From positions 1 to 27,523 of the forward strand of contig JBBHKE010002335.1 in NCBI GenBank assembly GCA_037447655.1: a stretch of 27,523 bases of DNA, read 5' to 3'. Both the position numbers and the translations under genes were made by a program. The first letter of the stretch is position 1. Each line of letters opens with the position of its first letter. Below are positions 9,402 through 18,354 of the stretch, in pieces. Source of the DNA: Zygnema cylindricum (lineage: Eukaryota; Streptophyta; Zygnematophyceae; Zygnematales; Zygnemataceae). The notes below the pieces were generated by a model. That model was not told the DNA's origin, searched no databases, and saw only the letters and a list, made by a program, of their open reading frames with translations.

Positions 9402-10241
9402 TAGTGTTGGGTATCGGGTAGATTCATATCGCGATAATTTCGATATTCGATATATCGAATATCGATCGAGGAGGATCCTCGATATATCGTACCGAGACCA
9501 ACATAAATTATCGCGATATATATCGCGATATATAGTATTTTTTAAATATTTTATTTTTATTTTTTTATATAATATGTTATTTTAGCGAAAAAGTCAAATT
9601 GTCTAATACGCCACGTACGCCGTGATTTTCGTTCCGTGACTTAAAGGTAGACGCCGCAAAATGTAACCGACAAAAAAGTACTAATTCTGAAATTCTAATA
9701 ATTAATTATTTGGGGTATGGTTACACGAGGAGGTCTGTAATAGTACGGACAGCAAAATTTATGTATTACAGAGGTCTCGGGTACATCGCGTATCTTTTGT
9801 CAAAAAGTTTTACATACGTGTTCTGATATGAGTGGTTTCACGTAAGCTGACTACCAAATCTCAAAAATCATCGAATATCTGGAAACCGACCTTTTTCGTC
9901 TGGAAAATCGTACTTGCGTATGATGTACGTGTACTTCACAAGTGTACCTCGTCAATGTACCTCAGAGATCTCCTTCACTCTGCTGACTTTCAGGAAAAAA
10001 CCGTATTTCTTTCCGGCAAAGATTTTACAGTCACTTTGTCCGAAGTCACGAGACTTTGAAAACCTGTGGGATTTTTTTTTTTTTAGCTTCGATATATCGA
10101 CGATACGATATATCGGCGATATATCGGCGATATATCGCGATAATTTGAAATTCGATATATCGAAGCGATATATCGATTATCGGGTACCTGAAATTCGATA
10201 TATATCGAATATCGGCAATGGGTCCTCGATACCCAACACCA
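9402..10241. mobile_element. Non-autonomous hAT-type DNA transposon
   Basis: The ends are TAGTGTTGGGTATCG (left) and, in reverse, TGGTGTTGGGTATCG (right). The element is flanked by an exact 8-bp direct repeat CTTGGCAG at 9394-9401 and 10242-10249, the target duplication length typical of hAT elements. Subterminal zones (9430-9535 and 10085-10215) consist of many GATATATCG and CGATATATCGGC palindromic units. The 840-bp interior has no transposase-like frame, so movement would need an enzyme supplied from elsewhere. The conserved duplication and ends point to fairly recent insertion. Confidence 0.88.
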
Positions 10242-10535
10242 CTTGGCAGGCTAGAAAACTGTACGAATGTACTTCCCTTAACATTGTCGCGCGAGTCTGC
10301 GCTATTCTAATGTTGTTTTAATGTTTTTATTGATTTTTTAGGGTATTTTTGGTAATTTTCACAGTTTCTAGAGATTTTCTTTTTCGATTTTCCAGGGGTT
10401 TATACGGCGATTCTGTGTACGACCGGCTGCGAATGCGACGCAGAAACGTCACTCACATTTTTTGCACAGTGATTATAGTTGGTTTGTATTATGTCTTTCT
10501 TTTTTGCTATTTAAGAATAAAAAAAAAAAGTACAG

Positions 10536-10716
10536 GAGCATGTTCTATTATAAGATCTTTTTATAATTAATTAATTACTATTATATATTTCCAATCGTTA
10601 ATCTCTCTCTCAAAAAAAAGAACTTATCGATTGTACTGGAAGTGGTACCCTGTACTTCCGACAACGCAAGATTATGAAATGTATTTGGGAACTCCAATAC
10701 ATAGTTCAAAAGTAGG
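10536..10716 (+). pseudogene. Decayed copy of the protease catalytic-Cys exon
   Basis: Starting right after TACAG, the stretch GAGCATGTTCT matches the protease exon at 486. So do TCGTTAATCTCTCTCTC, ATCGATTGTACTGGAAGT, TTCCGACAACGCAAGATTAT and GTATTTGGGAACTCCAA. Relative to the 227-base exon it has lost about 45 bases in the middle and several near the start, and it reaches an in-frame TAA after 11 codons. The acceptor AG is still present; the donor region is altered. No other exons of the gene were recognised nearby, so this is a lone relic of a paralogous gene or of a local duplication. Confidence 0.85.
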
Positions 10717-11164
10717 TGTCCGTACGCCCATACAATATGCCTATCATACGCAAAACATACAATATGCCCTTAAGACCCATATTGTATTGGCTGCAAAATG
10801 AAATAAAATAGGAGCAGGGTTGAATTGCACATCGATCGATAAAGAATTAAACGACATGCCTAAATTTTGAAAAAAAATCGGACAAAAAAAAATATTTCTG
10901 TGAGTTTTGAGGGACTTTTTATTTAAACCGTCAGATTTGGAAGTTCGGACGGTCGTTGATCAAAGTAGGCGATTTAAGAAGATCACATGAAAAGCCCATA
11001 ACACAACTTACGAAAGGACAATCTATCATATTAGCGTCTGCAATTTTGAAGGCCACACTAAATAAAGCCTCAAATTGACCAACCAGACAAGCAGTATGGG
11101 ACGATAAAAAAAAAAAATTACCACAATGCCAAAAAAAATACCAAAACCTACGGACCAACCCTGT
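10717..11164. other. Intergenic sequence, no gene seen
   Basis: It holds a small inverted repeat of ATACAATATG (about 10730-10790) and AT-rich sequence. A 75-codon minus-strand frame at 10931-11158 lacks recognisable motifs. Confidence 0.4.
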
Positions 11165-11480
11165 TGGCGTTCACACAGTCGAAACGCGACTGTCAGATGA
11201 TTATGTGTGAACAGGATTTTTTACGACATGGTTTTTTTCCCTTTTTAGAACGCACATTCTCATGCGTTTGCGGTTACTTAAACTAACTTATTGTACTTCT
11301 TAACTTAAAAAGGTACATTTATGTACGGTCTAACACTGATCGTACACCACTCTATTTAAGAGACAAGGTACTTTCATTTTTTACGGTATTTGGAAAATAG
11401 CCCTAATTAGAGTAATGAAAAATATAGAATAAACTACGCTATTTGAGAATTTTCCCGGTTTTTTTTCCCACGGAATGTCA
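11165..11480 (-). repeat. Interspersed repeat, inverted copy of 16730-16995
   Basis: Read on the minus strand, this matches the + strand of 16730-16995 over several blocks: CTATTTAAGA/CTAAATAGAGTG, a shared TGTACCTTTTTAAGT, a shared ACGCATGAGAAT, and CGCGTTTCGACTGTGTGAACG against CGCGTTTCGACGGTGTGAACG. The 16.7-kb copy lies within a TA-flanked TIR element. Complete inverted ends were not found around this copy, so it is probably truncated. Confidence 0.7.
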
Positions 11481-12036
11481 TCCTACGGCGTGTCAGTTCG
11501 CTAAGAAAATCCGTCAGGCAACGTCCGATGTACTTTGATCTTACGTCAGATTCGGGCGTTCGTACAAGAGTGTGCACAACACACACACACATACAGTATG
11601 CTTACGTTGCGCGAGTTTTGTGCAAAGTTTTGTGCGACTACCAAAGGCCTACCATAAAAAAACCTACTTCTGAACTATGAGCCGAACAATGAAATATGAC
11701 GGTGTTCGTACGCTGAAGATATCGGGTATGACGCAACAAAAGACAAAAAATCGACATTTGTTTGTCGCTAATAAATAAGTAGACACGTGAAAGTAACCAG
11801 AGCCGTTAAACCAAAATTGATGAGTGTACAACCTATGAAATGAACTAATGAAGGATGCCTTCTTTAAAAGGGAGTTCTAAAATCTCATGCCTAAACATGG
11901 CATGATTTGGCAGGCACTCGCGCGTATAGGTTATACGTGTCATGCTCCTGCAGACTGCCAAGCGAACGATTTCATTCATTACTATCGTCCATTCCGGCAA
12001 AGTAATCATTGAATCTTTTAGGTTTTGGCTCTTTTT
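11481..12036. other. Intergenic sequence, no gene seen
   Basis: It contains a short (AC)n at about 11578-11594 and scattered TACG-rich segments. No protein-coding signal was recognised. Confidence 0.4.
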
Positions 12037-12175
12037 AGCCTAAGAGCGTTGTTCCATTAGGCGGTCTCTGTAAACGTCAAAAATCCGTTTACTGAAGCGA
12101 CCGTTCCATTGTGTCGGGTCAGTAACCGACATTTATTTTGCGTGGCGCATGTTGGTTGGTTACACGTAAGCAGCT
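12037..12175 (+). repeat. Interspersed repeat copy (CATTAGGCGGTC family)
   Basis: CCTAAGAG, then TTCCATTAGGCGGTC, GTAAA, a second TTCCATT and TGTCGGG occur in the same order and similar spacing as at 15710-15845. The family is not coding in what is seen here. Its ends were not defined. Confidence 0.55.
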
Positions 12176-12498
12176 ATTCCGATCGTGCTAATCCATATAG
12201 AATCTTTGGCAGCAAGTTGATAACGCAAAATTTGTAGTACTAGGTGTAAAAAGGACGTCGTACGTAAAATACGATGATGTACGAAATGTACGGTCATGTA
12301 ACAGGGAACACAGCGTCTCTCAAATATTCCCATGGCTCTCTCCTTAACGCCTCTTTTTGACCTAAAACCTCCGCAGCAGCGGTGCTAGTCTTCATTCTCC
12401 TTCGATTTTTTCAAAATGGAATAGTTGCTGACCATACTTATCTTCCTTAATGAACATGAAGGTAAGCAATCCGAGGAATAAATTATCATTCTAACCAT

Positions 12499-12529
12499 CA
12501 TGATGTTCCTTGTTCAAAGGAACATCATG
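12499..12529. other. Perfect 13-bp hairpin
   Basis: CATGATGTTCCTT and AAGGAACATCATG are separated by five bases. It sits about 60 bp before the 12-bp minisatellite. No function can be assigned. Confidence 0.6.
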
Positions 12530-12588
12530 GCAAGTTCCCAAACCTTCATAAATTTGGTTGAGGGTCTTGTCTTCCTTTGTCTATCTTT

Positions 12589-13186
12589 CAATTTTTGGCT
12601 CCGTTTTTTCCTCCGTTTTTTCCTCAGTTTTTTCTTCAGTTTTTTGCTCAGTTTTTTGCTCTTTTTATTGCTCAGTTTTTTGTTCGGTTTTTTGCTTAGT
12701 TTTTCGCGCAGTTTATTTCTCAGTTTATTTTTCAGTTTTTTGTTCAGTTTTTTTCTCAGTTTTTTGTTCAGTTTTTTTCTCAGTTTTTTGTTCAGTTTTT
12801 GGCTCATTTTTTGGCTCAGTTTTTTATAACTTTTTTGTTTAGTTTTTTGTTCAGTTTTGGCTTAGTTTTTTGCTTAGTTTATTGCTCAATTTATTGCTCA
12901 GTTTATTTGTCAGTTTTATGTTCAGTTTTATGCTCAATTTTTGTCTCAGTTTTTGGCTCAGTTTTCGGCTCAGTTTTTTTATCAGTTTTTTGTTCAGTTT
13001 TTGTCTCAGTTTTTGGCTCAGTTTTTTGCTCAGTTTTTTGCTCAGTATTTTGGCTTAGTATTTTGGCTCAGTTATTTGGTCACGCGTTGGCACCGTCTTC
13101 TTCTCAGTTTTTGTCTCAGTTTTGGGCTCAGTTTTTGGCCCAGTTTATTGCTCAGTTTATTGTTTAGCTTTTTGCTCAGTTTTATA
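12589..13186. repeat. 12-bp minisatellite (CAGTTTTTTGYT)n
   Basis: About 50 imperfect units of CAGTTTTTTGCT / CAGTTTTTTGTT, with some units extended or shortened. Since 12 is a multiple of three and the units lack stops, every frame stays open, giving Phe/Leu/Ser-rich products on + and Lys/Leu/Asn-rich products on -. I regard these as repeat translations. Confidence 0.9.
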
Positions 13187-13505
13187 CAATATGTAATATG
13201 TACAATGTAATACTATGTAATATACAAAACATTTTAATGTCATTGTATTATATACTGTAATACAATATAACATTCTAATGTTATATTATATATAATATAT
13301 ATCATTTAATGTATTGTGACATAATAAAATACAATTTAAAGATGTGTCACAATAACCTAATGTAGTATAATGTATATTTTATAATATACATTAATTTTGT
13401 TATACAATGCATTAATACTTAATAATATAACACAATATAATCATGTACTATTATGCAAAGAGAATATAATATAGTATTATATCAATGCCACATTAATGTA
13501 GTTTG
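13187..13505. repeat. Very AT-rich low-complexity tract
   Basis: Runs of TATGTAATA, TACAATATAA and ATTATATATAATATATAT make a tract rich in A and T directly after the minisatellite. It may be a decayed simple repeat or a region prone to duplex opening. No coding content. Confidence 0.7.
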
Positions 13506-14385
13506 TTATGTTTGTTCCCTTTTCAGTAGACTTAAATTGTGACTGAAATACCGTGGTTTTTTATAGTTTTCGTGTTTGGTTGAACTTTGGGCCGTACAAT
13601 GTTTTACTTCCAAAGGGGAATTTTGACCACGTTTCATTTCTGTTTGTTGCTCTGTATTTTCTGTCCCTCCAGTGACGAGGAGGTATATGTTGCACTGTTA
13701 TTTGTCTCTCCATTACTGTATGGGTGTATCGGTGGTCCGATAATCGGTGGAGCTTCACCTCTTTGAAGCACTTTGATATGGGCTTAATTTGTAGGCGTGA
13801 TTTGTGTTAGGATTGGGTTTTCTCTTGTTTCTTTGGGTTATATTTGTAGTGTTCAATATGATAGGGAACAACCAGTTTTACATGCATTTCTTGAATCAAT
13901 AATATTTCCAAGAATAAAGTAGTTTGCGATTTTTTAGCATAGGGATATATTTGTTGCAATGTTAGGAATGCTTTCCGGTCTGACAATAAATGTTTAAAGA
14001 ATACATAGCAAGTAAGATTATTTTTCTTTTTCCAATACTATCAATGTAGGGCTTTCCTTTTTGTATACATGTACTCGCACTGCGAGTTTGAAATAAAATC
14101 ACGATAATCAAATTATGCCAAAAAAACGTACCTTCTGTCACGCTCTCTCTTTCTCTCTTCTAATGTATTGAATTGAATTTTTTGGGTTAAATAAAAATTT
14201 ATTTTGGTTAATTTCCAATGTGAATGTTTACTTTTCGAGTGCAAATATTTGCATCATCATCTAAATTTTTATTTCTAATGTTTGAAGTCAAAGTTCTATA
14301 ATTCATAATCTAAATTGGAAATCTTTTCATAAATCAAAAAGCATAACGTCAATTTGTTTTATAAATATTTATTTTATTTTTTATT
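13506..14385. other. Intergenic sequence, no gene seen
   Basis: AT-rich sequence with a small ACTCGCACTGCGAGT inverted repeat near 14073. No frame with recognisable protein features. Confidence 0.4.
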
Positions 14386-14394
14386 TCTTTCGAA

Positions 14395-14965
14395 AGACCT
14401 CAACACCAATAGCACCACCAGCCGCACAGTAGCACCAGCCGCATAGCAGCAGCTGACTTGCAACAGCAGCTGCTAACTTGGTGCATGCAACTGCACCAGT
14501 AGCACTAGCTACAGCACCACCAACAACAGCAGCAGCTGTCTGCCCAACAACTGCACCAGCAACAGCAGTAGCAGCACTAGCTACAGCACCAGCAACAACA
14601 GCAGCAGCTGTCTGCCCAACAACTGCACCAGCAACAGCAGTAGCAGCATCTGTCTGCCCAACACAGCAACTGTCTGAACAGTAGCAGCAACTGTCTGCCC
14701 AGCAGCAGCAGCTGCCTGCCCAACAACAGCAGCTGCCCAACAACAGCAGCTGTTCAGGTAGCAGCATCTGTCTGCCCAACACAGCAACTGTCTGAACAGT
14801 AGCAGCAACTGTCTGCCCAGCAGCAGCAGCTGCCTGCCCAACAACAACAGCTGCCCAACAACAGCGGCTGTCTGAACAGTAGTAGCAGCTGTATGCCCAA
14901 CAGCAGCAGCTGTATGCCCAACAGCAGCAGCTGTCTGAACAGTTGCAGCACCTGTCAAGTGCTGT
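14395..14965. repeat. Compound CAG/CAA-type repeat with 72-bp and 118-bp higher-order copies
   Basis: Trinucleotide-like CAGCAGCAGCTG / CAACAACAG sequence with interspersed CTGTCTGCCC. A 72-bp unit beginning AGCACTAGCTACAGCACC occurs at 14501 and 14573. A 118-bp unit beginning GCAGCATCTGTCTGCCC occurs at 14643 and 14761. A 208-codon minus-strand frame spans 14381-15007. Because 118 is not divisible by three, that frame reads the two copies in different frames, which argues against a selected protein. Confidence 0.85.
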
Positions 14966-15609
14966 CTGAAAATGAAAATCTAAATTAAATCTACAATGAA
15001 AATACATATGTGGTTTGGTTGAATGATGGATTCCATATTCACCTATTTATATAGGCAAATAACCTATTTAAAAAAAACTAATAAATCGGTGGGAAGTGCT
15101 ACACTTTGCTGTTCAAACCCTAAAAAATGCTCTAAAATTATGGTTCGTATTTGAACCAGTGGGTAAAATTTCAAAAACGGATTATCAAAAAGGAGTGGCA
15201 AAATTGTGAACTTAAAAAAAAATAAAAAACAGGTTAGCAAAAAAACGCGCAAAGTACGGAAGGATTATAAACGAGAGAGAAACGCGCACGGCAAACAGTG
15301 AAACCCTAAAAAAAAATCAAACCAAACATTTTTGAAGGGGGGAGCGTCACAGGAGGATGATGTCGGTGGGTGACATTGCATCCTCCAAGGCATAATATGC
15401 GACGTGTACCCACGAGGTCGCGCGTTCGTCGTGGAAATTGCTTCACTTTTCCACGAGGCACAATGCTATTCGTTCAGGCGCGAAAATTGACCTACTCCGG
15501 GTCACTTGTTCCAAACTGAAAGTGTCAGACGATGGCGTATCCGATTTGGCATCTGACGGTCCACGTTTACACCCATAAACGTGGAGAATAAAATCCGTCA
15601 TTCAGTAAG

Positions 15610-15845
15610 CTTGTTTTTCTGACAATTTTTTTTTTGGTACGGCAATGTACGAAATAGTACGACTTTCAGTAAAAATTGGCATTTTTTCCCTAATGGAACC
15701 TTGCCCTAAGAGTAGAATTCTATTAGGCGGTCCCAGTAAATGTACGGAAAATTCTACTGGCAGCTTTTACTGGAAGACTATTCCATTTTGTCGGGCCAAC
15801 AACAAACCTTCCTCAATTATGATTGGCGCCACGTTGGTTAGAGTC
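15610..15845 (+). repeat. Interspersed GTAC-rich repeat copy
   Basis: TCTGACAATTTTTTTTTTGG, then GTACGGCAATGTACGAAATA, then CCTAATGGAA matches 16335-16448. The downstream CTATTAGGCGGTCCC through TTCCATTTTGTCGGG matches 12037-12175. It therefore links the two other partial copies into one family. Confidence 0.6.
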
Positions 15846-15972
15846 CAGATTTGAAAATCTTAAAGAAAAATGTACGATCGGAGGTAGTTAATGATTCGTA
15901 CGTAAAGTTTGCGGCCAGATTTTTGATTTTGAAATTGGAAATCAAAATTTCGAAAACGGAATTGCAAAAAGA

Positions 15973-16010
15973 CGCGGCAAACTTTGAAGGTCGCGGCAAA
16001 CTTTGAATGT
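15973..16010 (+). repeat. 19-bp tandem duplication
   Basis: CGCGGCAAACTTTGAAGGT is followed directly by CGCGGCAAACTTTGAATGT, one mismatch. A recent small tandem duplication. Confidence 0.85.
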
Positions 16011-16334
16011 CGGTGGATGTCAAACGGAGTGTGCCAAAATATTTTCGGCTCACCTGCATCCAGCTTGGCAGGCGACACATGGACCGTACGACGTAAGCAC
16101 ATGGCATATACGACATGTAGACCTGCGATCGCTTGTTCAAACCGGATATTTTTTTGTTTTTTTACGTGTACCAATGGTACACGTCTAGTATCGTAGAACT
16201 CTCTTCGCGAGGAGAGTATCGTCACACTGGATGATGTGCGCGATTGCTTCGCGGATCTGAAAAAGTGGAATATCCAACGGCCCGGAATTACGCCTACATC
16301 ATTAGAGCTTCTCGACAGCTTTCTAGTAACGATA

Positions 16335-16448
16335 TTTCGTCTGACAATTTTTTTTTTTAAGGTACGGCGTGGTACAAATATGTACGAACTTGTACGACAT
16401 CCAGTATCGAACCACACTTTTCGTCTAATGGAATTCTACCCTAAATCT
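16335..16448 (+). repeat. Interspersed GTAC-rich repeat, partial copy
   Basis: TCTGACAATTTTTTTTTTAA, GGTACGGCGTGGTAC, TGTACGAACTTGTACGACAT and TCTAATGGAATTCTACCCTA follow the same order as in 15610-15710. Confidence 0.55.
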
Positions 16449-16666
16449 GCGCACAAATACCGACATTTAAAAAAATAAAACTGTCCTTTCTGTACTTTTT
16501 CGTACATGGTATACAATAAATATGCACAGAAAAATATATAGGCTGCATAAAGGCCAAAATTGCAAAAAAAAGAAGGCGAAAACAACCCCACCTAATTCAA
16601 ACAGTTGGAAACACTATATACTATTTACTCGTCCTATGCGTTTTGTCACTCCTCAAAACCTTATAG

Positions 16667-17199
16667 TACACCGTGAATCGTTATTGGCGCAATGGACGCT
16701 ATTTAAGGTACCGTTTTTTTTCCCCAAATTCTTAAACAACATAAATTATTCTGTTTTTTCTTTTACGCCATTTAGGGTTCTTTTCCAATTTTTATCATCT
16801 AAATAGAGTGTTGTACGGTTGGTGTCAGACCGTACAAAAATGTACCTTTTTAAGTGAGAAAGTATAATTAATGGGTTTTAGTAACCACGGACGCATGAGA
16901 ATATGCGCTCTAAAAAGGGGATGCAATCGGGTTGTCAAAAATCACGTTCTCACATATTCGTCCGGCAACCGCGTTTCGACGGTGTGAACGTACTACTTGT
17001 GTACGATTTGTCAGATTTTGAACAGAACCTATATTAGTGTAAACAAGTTTGGGGCGGGTGTTTATTTTTTTTTAAATCCAAATTAGTATAAGTAATGTAT
17101 GTTTTTTTTGAAAAAATCAAAATTCTCAATTAGCGTAAATAACGGTAATTGTTCCTTCACGCTAAAGAAACCTTTACGCGAATAACGATTCACGGTGTA
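16667..17199. mobile_element. TA-flanked TIR element, long subfamily (533 bp)
   Basis: The left end TACACCGTGAATCGTTATTG and the right end in reverse, TACACCGTGAATCGTTATTC, agree over 19 bases, with TA at both borders. The interior holds GTAC-rich sequence shared in inverted orientation with 11165-11480 and with part of 23490-23570. There is no transposase frame. It lies just upstream of the DUF616 gene. Confidence 0.78.
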
Positions 17200-17455
17200 C
17201 ACGTATAGTACAGTACAGTACTGTACTGAAAAATCATACAGAGGTTTTCCAACTGTTTTCGCACTTTTGATGTTTTAACGGGCTCCTACCAGCAATCGTG
17301 GTAACCGTACAGAAAAATTAGAAAGCTGTACGAATAGTACAGGATTCTGTACAATCAGTATCTGGTATAACAACTTGCCGAGAGCAGCAGCAGGGTACCG
17401 TGAAGTGAACCGGTAAAGCTCATGTCTTGCCACGCCGGAATTGCTGGAACCTTTT
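17200..17455. other. Possible upstream region of the DUF616 gene
   Basis: It contains a short palindromic run of GTACAGTACTGTAC (about 17209-17226) and GTAC-rich sequence. No reliable TATA box or other promoter element could be assigned. Confidence 0.35.
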
Positions 17456-17535
17456 TGAAAAGTACGGACGGCATTGCACTGGTCCCCCTTTCGTCCTGCG
17501 ACTCGCCATGGAAAGGTGATGCGGCAGCTTTGAAG
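17456..17535 (+). promoter_or_regulatory. Candidate 5' UTR exon end with two short upstream frames
   Basis: CAGCTTTGAAG followed by GTAAGA at 17536 is a good donor, and CTTGCAG ending at 18287 is a good acceptor before the ATG at 18355. A 5' UTR intron 17536-18287 is thus possible. The proposed exon contains ATG GAA AGG TGA (17508-17519) overlapping a second ATG at 17519-17521 that stops at 17531-17533. The exon start is unknown and the whole proposal needs transcript data. Confidence 0.35.
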
Positions 17536-18354
17536 GTAAGACCTGCTTTACTCTAGTATTATCTCCTGTAATCTGACAGTTAAAATTTCAAAGGAAATTG
17601 TACTTTTATTCGTATTTTGATTCAATGCGATCTATATCTATCTGCATTCAGTTGTGGTCTACCTTTCAAAAACCTAAAGAGGTTGGTTGAAAGACAATGC
17701 TTTTTAGATTATGAATTAATCAGGTTCAAGTCAGATATGATGGTTTTCACTTCTTATCTCATTTGCAGAAAAGTGGATCGGTTATGTTTTTAAAATTCTC
17801 ATCTTACAATCGGAATTATGTCCAAAGATTGGATCCAGTACTAGAATGAACGCACATTACTTATTTATTTATTTTCTTCACCTAAATGACTAATAAGGAC
17901 ATTCTATACTGGAGATGTCGTTTCCACTAATTTGGTTTTTTCTTTTTTCTTTCGAAAGTATGCCTTTTTGGTTTCTAAAATGCCAATAACTGTTGTCTAG
18001 CTTATTAAACATCCTGACGGTCGTGCTTGTAAAATTTATCTCTTCGAAACCTGACATGTTTTGCTGAAATTTGTCTACAGTGCATATTCTGTCATCTGTA
18101 GTGATGTTCTGTTTAAGGTTTTGATTCCAGTATTAAAATTTTGCAAACCTTGCCGGCACAATCCCGATTATTTTTTATTACAAATTGTTTTCTATCTCTG
18201 CAAATTCAGCTACCTTACCATTTCAAAATAACCAACAGAAATACATTCAGAGAGATTTTTAGAATGAATATCGATTGGCACTTGCAGGTTACGTAGGAAA
18301 GTATCCAAGAACCAATATTATTGAGGGACTGTTTATCGAGATTTGGCGGTTGTC

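Noticed and set aside
10931-11158. 75-codon minus-strand frame
   Set aside because: Considered as a transposase fragment, but no motif could be recognised and the composition is not convincing.
12500-13210. Long Phe/Leu/Ser-rich (+) and Lys/Leu-rich (-) frames
   Set aside because: They are translations of a 12-bp minisatellite that has no stops in any frame; no unique flanking coding sequence or start context.
14381-15007. 208-codon minus-strand frame rich in Cys, Trp, Ala and Val
   Set aside because: It lies wholly in a CAG-type repeat, and the two 118-bp copies are read in different frames, which is not expected for a selected protein.
15860-16417. 185-codon minus-strand frame
   Set aside because: It spans a dispersed repeat and a 19-bp tandem duplication with no recognisable domain.
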